Below, piece after piece: positions 33,201 to 47,100 of a stretch of 64,000 nt of DNA. The notes below the pieces were generated by a model. It had not been told where the DNA came from and made no database searches. It worked only from the letters and a program-made list of their open reading frames with translations. Where the stretch lies: contig OX387605.1 of NCBI GenBank assembly GCA_947568835.1, positions 5,642,001 to 5,706,000 of the forward strand, read 5' to 3'. Source of the DNA: Protonemura montana. Its lineage: Eukaryota; Arthropoda; Insecta; Plecoptera; Nemouridae. Position numbers and translations under genes: made by a program. Position 1 is the first letter of the stretch. Each line of letters begins with the position of its first letter.

Positions 33201-36200
33201 TCAGCGGAGACATATTTTAGATCCTGACGGTAATTCAGCGGCAAGGTAACTTTGCAAGCAAGCAGCAGGTATTTAGATTTTTCATCAAAACTACGATTCC
33301 TTAAAACCTAACACTAAATAAGCGATTGCAGTTACGAATTTATTGCACTTCTAGCCAAGAAATTATTATTCTAAGTCGTAATAATTTTATCAACACACAT
33401 TAAATGGTATTCTTGACTTGTTGACATTGCAGAAAAGAAACGAACATAAAGAGAAACATTAACGCGACCATAAAACCGTGTGCAGGAATCAGGATGACTA
33501 CAGCTCCGTGGTTAGCGGCACCTCCACCAGCGAAGCGGCGGTGATATTTTCCAGGATCAAACTCACACCCAACCACTCAAAGCAACAAGGACTCCTCTGA
33601 CACACTCCCATAACCCTGAAGTGCGCACCATGCCTACACCTTCCCCTATACTTAATTAATTTCCCATCTAACCTTGTAATAATTCACTGATTAGAGTATT
33701 ATAATCGCACCAAATTTCGAGTGGGTTGGGGAAGGCATTAAGTACCAGACAGAGTATTCCTGTTCATACCTTCTGAGGGAATTTAATGAGCTTTGCCCAG
33801 CAGAACAAGCCGCACAGCCACATAGTCATATACGCATAGGCCATTCTGTTTTGTTCATCATAAAATAATGCAACTATCTGCACGGTTGTGCGACTAGCTA
33901 CTTTAGCAAGGGAGTAGTTCTACGTTTATAATCCTGAACCTGTATTACCACAATGTGCATGGTCTGGCTAGCTCTGTTCTGTGTTATGTGTAATACTGTG
34001 ATCTGATGGCATATCAGTCAGTCTGGCTGCAAGAATGGGTACCTACCTACCTATACAGTGGACTTGGCTTCTTGAAAGTTACCACTTCTTTTGATGTTTG
34101 GCTAGAATGACATGCGGATAAGAATGGAAGAGGTGAGTAGATAAACTGGTCTAGGAAGTCTAGGCTTCCGCGTCTATGGTCATTCGACCAAACTGGTGAC
34201 ACTTTGACAAGGTTCGCTCATAATAAAAAGAAAGCCGCTTTAATTTAGACCAAATTTTGACATTAATCTGCAGGAAGATTTGGTAGAAATATTAGAGTAC
34301 TTTTCCTAATTTGTGATGGCCCTCCTTCATGCGATTGAGTGAGATTTCATCAATATAGATTGCGATCACTTTCTAATAATTGATATAATGAATGATGTAT
34401 GAGATACAAACCCGTTTTCTCTAGTAAACATCATCCGATTCATGAAACGTAAAGCAAAATGTTGTTCGCTTTTTCATCACCTTGACAAACGTCTTATTTT
34501 TCTGTCGCGGTGAAAAGTTCGCTTGGTTGTTCAATTAATGCACATCTAGGGTCATCGATGAGCGCCGTGTCCACGGCTTTCCCGTGTGAAAAGCGTAATC
34601 AATCGCAGTTTCGCTGGGAGCCGGACGGGAGGGAGCGATTGCGCCATGTCCTGCGATTCGTCGCAGCGTTATGTCCATGCCACGACAATGAATGAAAGAA
34701 CTGGGAGTAGGATCACATCGCGAGACATTCGCCGTTTCCTGTCTTGGCGATTCATGCGCGACAAGGTGCATTTCTTTCCGTGTGCGGAGTTCGCGAATCA
34801 TCGCCGCGTTTTGAGGGATGGTTTGCAAAGAGATGTGTCGAGAGAGACATCTCCGAAATAAGAAGCAGTCGAAGACATTTCTTCTGCAGCTTTGACATCT
34901 TTACCCAATTCTTTTAAGCCCCAAATGAGATAATTCGACTATTCTTAGATTAGAGCAATCTTTATCTTTATTAGTAATCTTACTTTTTAATTTTTAGTTA
35001 GAAGTATGGAGGGAAATTATGTCACTGACAAATATTTGAAAAATTGTAATGAATCTTTGACTCGAAGATGTTTGTATGCTTAAGAAACTAACACATAACT
35101 TTGTATGAACAAGTCTCAAACATAATCCCTAAGAATATTACATTGCTTTTTGGAATCGTATCACTTTGAGAGCAATTTGGTTTGGCCGTGGCATGGACAG
35201 ATCCGATGGTACCAGCTTTTTGGTTACCATAAGTAAAATTAATCGGGATGAGAAACTCTACATACTGCAAACTCCATGCTACACAATCTGCATGATAAAG
35301 GCATATATGTCGTTGCCAAACAGCAAGACTGAGCACGTCCGTCCAACCCTAAAACACCAATCAACAAACAACCCTTCCGCGAATCAATCACCGGCATCCG
35401 GCAAGCGCCTACCTGTTCATGTTTCTTGAGATAGCTGAGTCGGGGAAACGCTTTGTCGCAGAACTGGCACGCGTAGGGCGTGCCCTCGGTCACCCCGACG
35501 GTGAACGTGAGGTCGGCGTCCGGCACGTCCGTGGCGGAGTTCGGCGTCGCACAGGAGCTCGGCGACGGCGACGTCTGGTCCTCTGGCGTGTCGGAGCGCC
35601 ACGAAGAACCGGGGTCGGTACCCAGGGCCACTGTAAGGGAACAGACGGAAAGCCGTGGTTAGTGGAGATATTTTAACTGTGATCCTAATAGGTTGACAGG
35701 CGTAGGATACCTGTAAATGCTCCCGGGTGTTTTTGGGTCGGGTACAGTGATAACGCCATTGTTTCGTCGATGGTACGAATTATTTAAATTAATGCCAAAA
35801 ATGACTGACAAATTGCTGCTCTCAACCGTATTTACAAGAGACTCTAAGAGAGGTTTTTGCGATATGTTATTATTGGCGTTCAAAATTTTTCATTTGTAAT
35901 AAGCAAACAACTACAGTTTTTGTTGTACCGATGATGAGCAAATTACGCATAGTAAAACGAGCCCTCAAACACAAAATCGATTCCAATTGTGAAAATATAC
36001 GTTCTACACCTTTGTTCCTGCTGGCGATAAATCCGAGGCAAGCAAGTAGTTCTGCTCTTCGTACCTATTTCAGTAAATAAATTTATAGCACACTCATAAC
36101 AACATCTTTCTTCTGGAGGGAGAATAAATTCCGGTCGTATAATTATAGCATATAACAGTGATGAATGCCGTAGTTGACTGGCGTCTAAACTCTAAATAAG

Positions 36201-39200
36201 ACGCTGCAACCCCGACAGCGACACGAGAAGAAAGGGCAGCAAGCAAGCCACAAGCCACTGCCAGCCATTGTATGCATGGGTTACAGAATGGAAAGGTGTA
36301 TGCCCAGAATGGTAACCCATCAGCCACATGCGATTGATCAAGGTAGCAATCCAAAGCGCACATATATTACATGCTCATATGTGACAAGGTGTAGTTTGTC
36401 TCAGTTACTTGGGTCCATATTGTTCATGGGTGGCTATAGGTGTGATGAATCGTTCAATGCATAAAAGATAACGAGAGGATGGCGCGTATTGTGAATTGTG
36501 AAAGGATTACCGTGGAGTAACGTCTCAATTTTACTGATCTGTTTTCTGCTGGCAGAGATTTTAGAAAATTTTGTATTATGTTTGTGGTCGGAAAGCGTTT
36601 GGATAATTTGCATTTTCGTCTTAGATTTTAGGTATTATTTACAGTGTTTAACGACTAATTTTTTTCCTCTAATTATAAATCCAGTAATCATCTTGTCAGC
36701 AACACCATTTGAATACAATGACACTAGAATATATTAACTATGAAAAAAAAAAATAGAAAAAATCTCTAAAAAATCTTAATTAAGAATTCAAGTACCACGA
36801 ACCTATCCATAGTTTGAGTCAAAAAAGGGAAAAATCACGATCTATAAATCATTCACTAACTGGTTTCGAAAAGAATGGAAAAAGTGAAGTATACGTAAAG
36901 CCTAGCTCGCAGGCAAACAGCTGTGCAGCTTTATTCCTTACAAGTAATGATTGTAAAAACAATTACAACGTAGCCATATCAATTCTTATTAGTAGCCAGG
37001 TTGAACTCCCATATAAACCCAGCAGCGGATCATTCACCTATCATAATAGATCATTCCCTCGAACATCGCCGAACGACTTTACGATAGGGAGCTAAGGGAC
37101 AAGTCACAATATGTCTGGAAGGGTATGCAACTCATCACACATGGGTGTAAAGCGCGTAGCACAGGCGGCTGTCACAAGATGTAAAAATTGGAACCCTGAT
37201 TACTGTTAGAAACATAACGAAATGCAATTATGAATACGATTTAATGTTTGCAATTCAAAATTAATGACGCTGTAATTTAGCCATAAAATATTGCCAGAAT
37301 TATTTAAATATAAATAATAAGTAAAGTATGCAAACACGTTAATGGCATTGAACCTTTGGTTGATCGTGAATCATTGAACATCCGTCATTGTTGACACCCG
37401 AGCTTGGGCTTTCCAAGTTTACACCCCATGCCAATTACAATAGAAAGCCATGTCCACGAGCACCATGAAGGGGTTGGCTATATTCTTATCGTGACTAATT
37501 ATCGGCTTCGTAGAAACCGACAGCGACCACTCGACATGTCTATCCTTGCACATTGCACTCACACAATTCGCTCAATGAAATCTCGGCGGGCTAAACCCGT
37601 GAATGACTTCCTGCCGTTTGCCAGACAACGATAACATCTCCAGGGAGACGACGCAGCGGGCCTGGCAATTTGGTGTATGCTTTTAGTCAAAACTTTTGCT
37701 CATCTCGACAGGGCAGAAATGCACCTTGGAGCGTCCATTCTACTCGGTCTACCTGCATCTTCGATGACGCTAGGTATCAGGAAGTGGGTTTTCCATGGTT
37801 TGATGGTCAAGATTTTGATGTTAGATCCGACGGGTTGTGGGAGGATTTGCAGCAGGCTGTCACGGGCAAAACCAATCGCATCTGGCATCACCAGAAAGCT
37901 TCAAATCAAAGTCTATCGATCCAACAATGGTTTTAAAATAAACCATTACATTTTTATCAATAGTTTATTGATAATTCTGATGATTGCCTGTTTGTTCTAT
38001 GGCAATGACCAGATAACGGATTGATGAGTGAAGGCACCTATCGAGTAATAGTTCTCCGACCACGATTTAAATTCCGATTACAGAATAATGATCAATGATG
38101 GTACGAATGGGCGAAACACACGAGCATGCTCCGACTTCCAGTATGCACAACAATGCCCAGGCTGTGGCGGCGGCACAACGACTGAATCAAACCGCACAGA
38201 ATGTAACCCATCCATGTTTTGATTTGTTGTTTGGGCTGGTGCACTGATAGACTGTCAGCGTCGGCGATTGATCTTCACCCATACCAATACCTATGCCTAC
38301 CAACTTCGTACATGAGCCGCCTATTAATAATCCTGTGTCAATCCGTCGAAACGTTCGCCGCGGCGCAGAAATCCCTCGAGCAGGGGAGCGGGCAAAGATC
38401 ACGCGGGGAGTCGCGTGTGCAATGGTGCATACGCGTACGAGACAAGTAATGCAGATTAATGTCAACGCATTTGTTCTTTGCTAGATGTATGAGGATATCA
38501 TTCTCTAATATGGGGAGATGGTTTATTCGTCACGTCAGCGGGCGGCCAACAAATTGAGATGGATCATGAAGGGCCGGAGAAGATCAATGATGTTCTGCAT
38601 TTTCATGCGGGGAGTTATCGGGGTCTTTTTTTGTGTGGCTGCACCAATTTTCGAAGAAAAGAGAATCTAAGACTGATAAACAAGAAAAATGATTCAAATA
38701 GATGGCTCTTAATTTGCTCGCGATAGAGATCGCAATGCGCTAACTAGCACAACGCAACATGTTTCTCACTAATTAAGCGTTACGACGTTCTGACTTGTTT
38801 TCTAAAAGTTAACCATTTAATTATTGACAAGTGGTTTAGAGTTGACTCCACGGCCAAAAGATGTTTTTTTGTCACTAACAATGGTTTATTAACGGAGGTG
38901 TGAAGTAGTGATTAGTGAAATTATCTTGTTTCCTTTGACACCCCGCTACCAGAGCAGGCAGGATGTTCCAACCTTCACAGACCGAGCACTTCCTAAATTG
39001 CAAGGTGTGGAATGAGGCGGCGCAGAACGCTCAAGAGTGTCACATTTTTCGGGCTCTCGTCAAACCTCGGTTCAAACGGAAACGACACCTTGCCTGACGA
39101 ACGTTTTTAAATCGACGTTTATCCCACATTATAAGAGAATCGGCGCTTACGTTTTCCCCGCTAGTCTCAGTTAAATCAAGCGAATTACAAAGATTGAAAG

Positions 39201-40272
39201 ACGGTCAAGCCGAAAAAAGCGCAATAACATGACATCTGACACATTGTACTAAAAAACATCGGAGAATGACATTTTTCTATTGCTAAATTACACATGTAGA
39301 ATGTTTTTACGTTTTTACACGCAATTTTCTCTATTTTCAATTCTCACATGAAACGAGGCTTGAAAGGACAAACGCCTCTTGTCGCCGAGCTGATGTAATT
39401 GTAACTAATATCCCGCTGCAACTGTCGCACTGTCATTAGTAATCGTTACTCTCACGTCGTCTTGGCTCTGGTCTGGAGCACTCTCCGCGTTAACCCTGTT
39501 TTGCGGCAGCCGAGTGCAAAACACACCCTCCCCCCGTCGGGCTCCCACATTCAATTGCACATGCAAAAACTTGATAAGGAACGAGGACAATGTTACACGT
39601 GAAATGCATCTAGTAAAAAGCATTGCAATCCGGCGAAGACGACGAGATATTTAGCGCTAGCTCGCAAGAAGTATGCCTAGACATCTCCTCTCAACAGATG
39701 GGAAAAGTTGATAATCCGTCGACAGGCACATTTGTAAAACAGTTGTGCAGTCATTGTAATGCAAGCTGAGAGTGCAAGTGCATTCGTATACCAACGTATT
39801 TAATTGGATATTTCTCGTTCATCTTGCATTTTCTGGCTGGTTGTGAGTTCTGGCTGGATATGCAATTTCAATGAAGAGACTTTATAACAATGTCAACTGT
39901 AGCTATTAAAACCAAAGCTATTATGTTATTTGCCTTTTATATGTACAAATCATATAATATGCGCCGGGAATTGTTGGAATGTGAAAGATTATACAAAATG
40001 CAATTCAGTTCATTGGTGACTGTAAGAGGAGTCGGTTCGCCCATATTTTTAACATTGCACAGGTTACGCTATAAAAGTGACCCTATACACATAAGGCTCG
40101 GAGACATCAATAAAAACGCTACTGCCACAGCTGACATGGTTGACAGTGACAATATTTTCACAGCAGCTTTACCTTTCAAGTTGTCCGGATCACTGTCGTG
40201 GTGATTCTCCTTGTTGGCTTGGATTTTTTCGATCAACAACTCGAGGCGGCTACTGTTGCCTTTAAACAACAT
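24263..40272 (-). CDS. Oaz: Oaz / ZNF423-ZNF521 orthologue, multi C2H2 zinc-finger transcription factor, complete
   Basis: Predicted 1454 residues in six exons: 40272-40173, 35630-35413, 31184-31042, 28957-28690, 28264-28048 and 27681-24263. Phases match at every junction (1,0,2,0,1). Three zinc fingers are split by introns and are restored with correct His-X3-His spacing or helix sequence (HEQ|TH, FSR|SDHLKIH, EELQ|GHMFTH), which confirms the splices. I count about 30 C2H2 fingers, as in ZNF423; about 24 are in the last exon. Diagnostic segments are [29 protein letters not shown]-type finger 1, [19 protein letters not shown] and [18 protein letters not shown]. The N-terminal exon ([18 protein letters not shown]...) has an in-frame TGA five codons upstream. 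The C-terminus carries SUMO-type MKQE and IKEE motifs. Vertebrate orthologues bind EBF and SMAD proteins; Drosophila Oaz acts in development. The last exon is GC-rich against an AT-rich background. Confidence 0.93.
27682..28047. other. Oaz intron 5
   Basis: A 366-base intron between the fifth exon and the large last exon. GT and AG ends are visible on the minus strand (GTGAGTCAC and TTGTGCAG). No internal feature was seen. Confidence 0.7.
28265..28689. other. Oaz intron 4
   Basis: A 425-base intron, minus strand, opening GTACGCGTGC and closing CCCCCGCAG. It splits the fifth zinc finger. No internal feature was seen. Confidence 0.7.
28958..31041. other. Oaz intron 3
   Basis: A 2.1-kb intron splitting the third zinc finger. 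ORFs of 60-185 codons occur (for example minus 30171-30728), but their translations show no family features and no splice context. Nothing else was recognised. Confidence 0.6.
31185..35412. other. Oaz intron 2
   Basis: A 4.2-kb intron. A 122-codon plus-strand ORF at 32307-32675 is Ser/Arg-rich and unrecognised, and is most likely a chance frame. No repeat copy or RNA gene was identified. Confidence 0.6.
35631..40172. other. Oaz intron 1
   Basis: A 4.5-kb first intron between the short N-terminal exon and the first finger exon. First introns of developmental regulators often hold enhancers; no specific element could be picked out by eye. No recognisable ORF or repeat was seen. Confidence 0.6.
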
Positions 40273-41100
40273 TATGTGCCAAACGGATCAATCGCCCCCA
40301 CTAATCGTCCGCTTAGTGATCAAGAGTACAATAAAAAACCACCTTCTGCCGACTGTCTAGCGGGCAAGTCAGCCAAGTCCAGCGGGCACCCAATGCACGG
40401 TGCACAAACACGTCCGGTCCGCGCATTCAAATCACTGACATCGGAAATCACTACGATCACTTTCGCCAAAACGACGATATGTTCACTGAAACACCTCAAA
40501 GTCGCATCACCTCTTCTCAACTTCAACAATAACAAAAATCACTCAATGTCATTGACAACACAAAATAATAAATTAACTCCCTCTGTGGTAAAACGATGTC
40601 ACTGCCAGACGAAAGCGAAGATCTCTAAAAACGCTCCAAGCACAACCATGCGGTTCGACGTGATCGTTCACACTGGCGTTTTACTCTCGACTACCTCATG
40701 GGACTGTTTACATTGAACCCCTTCCCCTAACCAGCGACCACAGTGTGGTCCAGTGTTTAGAAGATGTTGGTAGTGTCGCTGTCGTTTCCCTCCCACTGCT
40801 GACTGCGGCACGCACTAGGAGCGCCCTAGGGCCCTGTCTTCTCAACACCAATTGGCCAGTGCTGGCGGTACTGGCGCCCTCGTAGGAGGAGTCTTGCTGC
40901 GTTCCGATTCCCCGGAGAGCACGGTCACCGGACTCGGCCTCGGCACCGACATGCAGCTTGCACTGCTAGCGTCTTCCACCCTCGCCTCGCCTTGCGCTCA
41001 CGGATCACCCCTCAAAAAACTACCCCCTGTCTGGACTTTGCTTGGCGACCCGCTGCACGCATTTTGTGTGTGTGTGTGTGGCACGCACAATTGATTTCTC
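40273..41100. promoter_or_regulatory. Oaz: 5'UTR and proximal promoter region of Oaz
   Basis: Sequence immediately above the Oaz ATG on the minus strand. An in-frame TGA lies five codons upstream of the start. The part from about 40700 to 41050 is richer in G+C than its surroundings and contains a (GT)8-like run at 41065-41080. No TATA box was seen. The transcription start is not determined; it is placed here only by position and composition. Confidence 0.4.
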
Positions 41101-44100
41101 AGCCATGTAAAGTGTTGCGAACTGAATTGAGCCCAGTGTGAAGTCGATCAACAATGATGATGTCAATGACCACTGGGCTTTTGAAAAATGTCACATCTTT
41201 TCTTGATTTACTTCTTCTCGTTCCCTGTGACCATTACAAATTGTCAGCGTGACATTCGCTTGGTATAGCATTTGTTGCAGAGCAAATAAAATTACAGATG
41301 CATTTATTTGAAGAGAGAAATTGAGTGGCATTTTCAAAGCTTTTATTCGATAACTTAAATGTGAGTTATTTTAATTATTAGTTAGAATTGAAACCAATAA
41401 AGCGACAGTAATTCAAACGTATTTCTCGCAAAAGCACATTTATTAGGAACTAGTTTTGTAAGTCGTCAGATATAATTTAATACGTGATGCTGTTCTAAGC
41501 GCCGAGGGTCGCTGTAACCCAGTGGGTGGCTTCCCCATGCCGAGATTTGGGGTGGTAGGGTCATGATCACTAACAGAAGGCCACGTGCAATTACATCCTT
41601 GATTATGCCGCGGGTGATTAGTTCTGCTGGTAGCCATTGAACGGTCGACCAACACAGGCCTCCGATAAATAGGACGTGGGAAGTTCCAAGAATCTACAAT
41701 CTCAAGAAGAACATGGACAACACGAAGCGAGCACATATTATTCGGAAAACCTTCCGCCAAATTAGTTGGAACAAAACTTGGGCATCTTCAAATTGTACTC
41801 AATCCCTAAACATTCAGTGAAATAGTTGGTCAAGTAAGTTGTGTGTCGCAACGCGCAAGATATTATTCTATTCATATTCTCGGGCCTAGAAATTCTCTTA
41901 CAATTAACATTATTAAGATGGGGAACTTAACATCGGTAATGCATACACGGTCAAATATCTAATTAGCATGAGGAGGCTCAAATAGTTTGTATTTACAGTT
42001 AGCCAATATTATTGAAAATTACGGTGGTAAAAAGAGTAATGAGGTACAAAAAGTTGTTACCGATTCAAAATTCTATAGAGCCATTCACAATATGACCATA
42101 TAAAAAAATGGTTGCATAGCGTATACACATAAGTCCATGGGAACTCCGGCCAAATGTAAGAGTAGATTATGCATGGTGGCGTATCCATAGCAACACAAGA
42201 AGGTGGTAAAATGACTCGGGGCCAGAAGAAAAGGTGTGGTCACATTGAAGTCATGGCGAATGAAGTCGCCATGGTTTGTGCCGTATGTACCTATTTGCAT
42301 TATAATTCCAATGGTGAAGTAGAATCATTTGTAAAAATTCAGACCTGTAGACAATGGTAGCAAAACTCATTAATTTTCTCTATTCAATGTAGTTGACTAA
42401 ACAGAGACATTTCATTATGGACAAATCTGAAAAAGATTGCACGTTTAAAACGAGCTGGTAGTCATATGAGTTCGCTCTGATAATTTGGACAATTCATATC
42501 GCAAAACGCCCATTTCAATTGGGACCTCCTAGACGACTCCTCGGAGAGAGTTTATAATTTTTATTCTGATTCGAACCTTCGGCATTAGGTACCTGCAAAT
42601 ATGACATGATCGAAACATTCTCAAGACACCCGGCGCGATCATCACTTATCGCGACATTTGAACTCTTCTACAATCGATTAATATCTTTCTTAGAATTCTT
42701 AGCATGAACATTAAGAATGCCATGCTAAGTTAAGTAATGCCAACCACAGAGGTAAAGGTCCTGACTTCAGAGCAAATAGACGTTGACGTCCTCCGTCAAA
42801 TGAGTGGACGTTGGTTGCGCTAACAGATCGATCACTTCTTTTTAGGACATGATTTGAAACCACCCCTTGGCCTTCCTGTTGTAAAAATCATTACACCTCT
42901 CGATTTAAATTGTGGTATTGGTCTCTTAGCCGTGTACTATGTTGGCGACCACTGTGTGAGAAGCATGCATGCAGTTTGCAAGTTCAATTTACAGCATCGA
43001 TTATGGTGCATCGCTCCTTGTGATAAATCAACGGAGAAAACCATTGCCATCGACGAAATGAGATCCCTGTTAGCATGGACGAACCAAAACGATTTCAGAT
43101 TGCGGTTTTATGCAATATCTCATTGCGTTTAATAAAGTGTATACTAAAGACGAAGAAAGGCAATCATGTTTGGTGTAAAGAAAACGATCTTACATTATTG
43201 ATTGCGGTTTGCAATTTGATAAGATTGTAGATGGTGTGATTCAATTTGTAACAAAACCATGCCACCACACACGGTACAAGAAGATTCGGCTCGGTAATTC
43301 GCGGAAATGTACTGCAATATTTGGGTGCAAATTAATAAAGCAACTTTTAAATTTAGCTTTTAGAGGCGTGCGTAACGAAATTTAACATTGATTTACTAAT
43401 AGCATGTGTAATATAAGAGATCGAATTGGATATACTTTCGCATGCCTGTATACTATTTTAATCAAGTCGAGAGAACTGGTAAATAAAATAAACGAACAAA
43501 CTGAAATTTCTTTCTCGTTTCTGGGTCTTCTTTTCAATTAGCAAACAATGGGTATGAATAATCGCATTTAGATTTCAACGCATGCTTGGTTACGGCTATC
43601 AACTTGAGCAGTGAACAATAATTGACGGAGAAAAAGCACCCATCCACAGAGAAGATGCTGCCGTCAGAACAAGAGGACATCGCCGTCACATGGTCAGCGA
43701 GCGCATCATGAGCCACAACATTGCGCTGCATTGTTTTACGACGATTTTCTCAGCCGCTTTCCGACGTGATCGATGCCGAAGAGGCAAAGACAGACAAAAA
43801 AATCTTACCAGACGGATAGAAATTATGTGCGTCTTCTAATTAGTTACGAATTGAAATTATCATGGTGAGCAAATCGTCACGATTAGCAGTGTGCATCTGC
43901 ATGTATCGGAACGAATTTGAATTAGCATTTCTTTTTTGGACGAAATACACGATTTTTAATCGTTATTGCTCATTTCAAATAGCAATGTGGTAGGTAAATT
44001 CCAGCGCCTTTTCTTCTATGTGACTTTCAATAAGAGCAACACATCCAAACCACAAATTGGTTTGGCGAACGAATAGGTTTCTGTCAACGTCTCTTTGCAA

Positions 44101-47100
44101 AGGGTTGATTGGCAATTGCTTTCAGTTGTTTATGCTTATTTTATTCCCACAATTCGTGATTTTGATAGTATTAACAAATAGGCATGGTTTCAAATTGAAA
44201 TCTACGAGCTTATTTAGAACTGGATCGACCGGATTTTCAGAAGCAACCCGGACATTTGCATGCAACTACCGCATATTTTCCGATTTCAGTCACAGTGTGA
44301 TCCAGCAAATCAATTGACATCGGAAGATCGGCGAGTGTAGGCGAGGGCGCATTGCGCATGAGGACGAGGGCGAGGAGGAGCGAGTCCGAACCGACTTGCG
44401 TGGTGTACATCAAAGGGCCGGCCGTGCCCAAAATCCTGCGCCCACAGCGATGCGCTGCGCCCAAAGCCACCCGCCGTCGCATGCCACGGGGACGTTATCG
44501 TAAATTACCCAGCCAATCGCGCCGCTCGCCATGCATTTCAGCATTTCACTTTCTTCGTGTAAATAACTGCAAGTGTCTCTCTGGTTTCTCGTCGACGACT
44601 TCTTGTTGGTGTAGTGGTTTGGTCTACGTTTGTTCGGAGGTAAAAGTTGATATATTAGAAGCAAAGGACTAAGAGAGTCGCTAAAAGCTTTGCTCTGCCT
44701 TTGACAAGGAAATTCAGTTGACCAAACTTCGTGACCTGGCCACTTAGCACGTGAATCAAGAATTCTGTGACGGCTTTAAGGTCATTTGGATGTGTTTTGG
44801 TGATTGATTAGGTATCAATGTATCAATGAAACACTGTTTTTAATTGGTGAAATAAGAACACAGCAATTAGTAGTAGCATGCCTTTTCACGAGACACCTAA
44901 CTGAGATTTATGTTTTTTTTATTTTTTATTTTAAAGTTTGCGTGCCAAAACGCATTAATTCCGGGCCGAGGCAGCTCGGAAAATCCTGATTACTGAAATG
45001 TTTCACAGATTCGATCTCGCAAACCTTAAAAGAAAGGGCACTTTAATGACGATTCAGGAAGAGTTTTAAGCTCATGCTGGCAACATGTAGTTTTAATTGA
45101 AATTTGATCTAGACAAAGCTGTGCACTCCGTTCCGAGTGCATCACAAAAAATTCGTGACATGACCACTTTTTAGATGACATGCATTTATTTTCTATGCAC
45201 TTCGGTTGCACATGCGTTCCTCTTGTCTGCGAATGCATCCGAAAGTGCATCGCAGGGTACGTGTTATTCAAATGCATTATCGCTAGTTACGAGTTGTTAA
45301 TGATTCGTTTTAAAACGAATGCCCAAATAGAAACACTTTCATTACAGCCTAAAATATACTAACTCTCAGATGTTGGCCTTTTTAAAATCCAAACCATACT
45401 AAATACAAATTCCTTGATGTCTCCCTAGGTTTGGTTGAGAAACATTCATGTGATATGAAACGCACAAATCAGCACCCTTAATCAAAAGCACCGTTAAGTT
45501 TGCAGAATGATTCTCAGTAATCTGGTATAATGAGTACAAACCAACGGTCAAGATACGGTAAAACAAATATAGCCAGCCGCTGTTGTCTTCGTCGCATCAT
45601 GGGTGACAACGTTCGACGAGTTGATGCGTCTGCAGACCAACGCACAGTGCCCGACGTCTAATATTAGACCAGGGGCTCACCTTTCATCCTACACGTCATA
45701 TCGTAAATGCAAATACCTTGTTCATTATCAAGAGTGACAAATCGCTGTAGCATGCGCCTCTCAACGATTACCACTCGCAACTAATGACGCGTAAATTTAG
45801 ATTTTCAAACATTTAAGGTCTGTAATCGAATGCGTATCTGAACGTGTTGACGTTATTAATTTTCTCCGTTATAAATTTCTCGATCTTTTCTATAGAAAGG
45901 TGCTTATATATGTTGTGCATAAAACCATTAACTTTTAAGTCCTCGGCCATGCTTTTGTGAGAGATGTCAACGAAACTTCTTCGGAACGGTTTTTTTCGGC
46001 TAGAACTGGTTCACGGCTCAGTTTTACACGTTTAATTAGAGTCTCACGACAAGCTCGGCTTTCTTTTACAAGTTTCTTAAATTTTCGAATCAATCAGGTC
46101 CGTAAGAAGACGAGATCTTGCCATTGTACGATGCGCGATGGGAATTCGATGTTGGCAACAAGACATCGCTGCAGTAACAGGAGTATGACCACGATTCTAA
46201 GGAATCGCAAGTAAGTTTTACTTCCCCGTCCCAGGTAGGTGATTGATAATTATCGAGTAGTAACCTGTACTTGCAGCACAACCTTTGATGAATGGACGAG
46301 ACGTATTAAGTCGTGTAGACGACGCCATGGAGACATCCTACTTATAGTCATCGATACGCTATCTGATAACATTGGGCTAAATGATCGCTCGATGCCTGGT
46401 ATTCCCTGACCATAGACTAAAACCACAGAGAAGGTTCCTATGCTTCTCAGAACTGACATTCTTTGCTGACAGTTTCACTCAGTTGTCAATAAAGGAGGCA
46501 AGGGTGTTGGGTGGAGACGCTACAAAAACTTTCAAAAATAATGACAACACGAGCAAAAGGTGCGGGTTAAATTACATTGCATTGTTGTCCAACATTTAGC
46601 TAAGAGGCTCCCTTGTCAGGAAAGTGAATATATACCTTGAATATATATAGAGTTTCTTGTGTTTTGAATAAGGTCTACCTCTTTGTCCTAGATGGGGGCC
46701 AGTTAAAAAATCAAATAAAGTTGTGGGACGTATTTGATTTCATACGTCTTTTCATTTTTATAAGAAGTGATTTCTTTACCTTGAAAATTTAAACTGAGGT
46801 CTAATCGTTGAAGGCCAACAACCCTTCGCTGCCTGACTCAGTTTAAATTATCACCAATGCTGCATGAACGACTGAATTTTCCCAATCACAATGTCCGTGC
46901 AAATATGCAAGTATTTCGTCCCCATGGACTCCCAGGGGGTTCCTTTCTATTTACACCTTCTATGTACGCACAGCGAGCAGGCTAGGGTGGCTCCACGTAT
47001 ACCCTTACACCATGAGAACATTGTGTCCCGGCAGTACTTTTAGCTTTTGACATCTTTATGGTGATAGGGTGTCCTCAATGGCAGTCACTACGGACAATGC

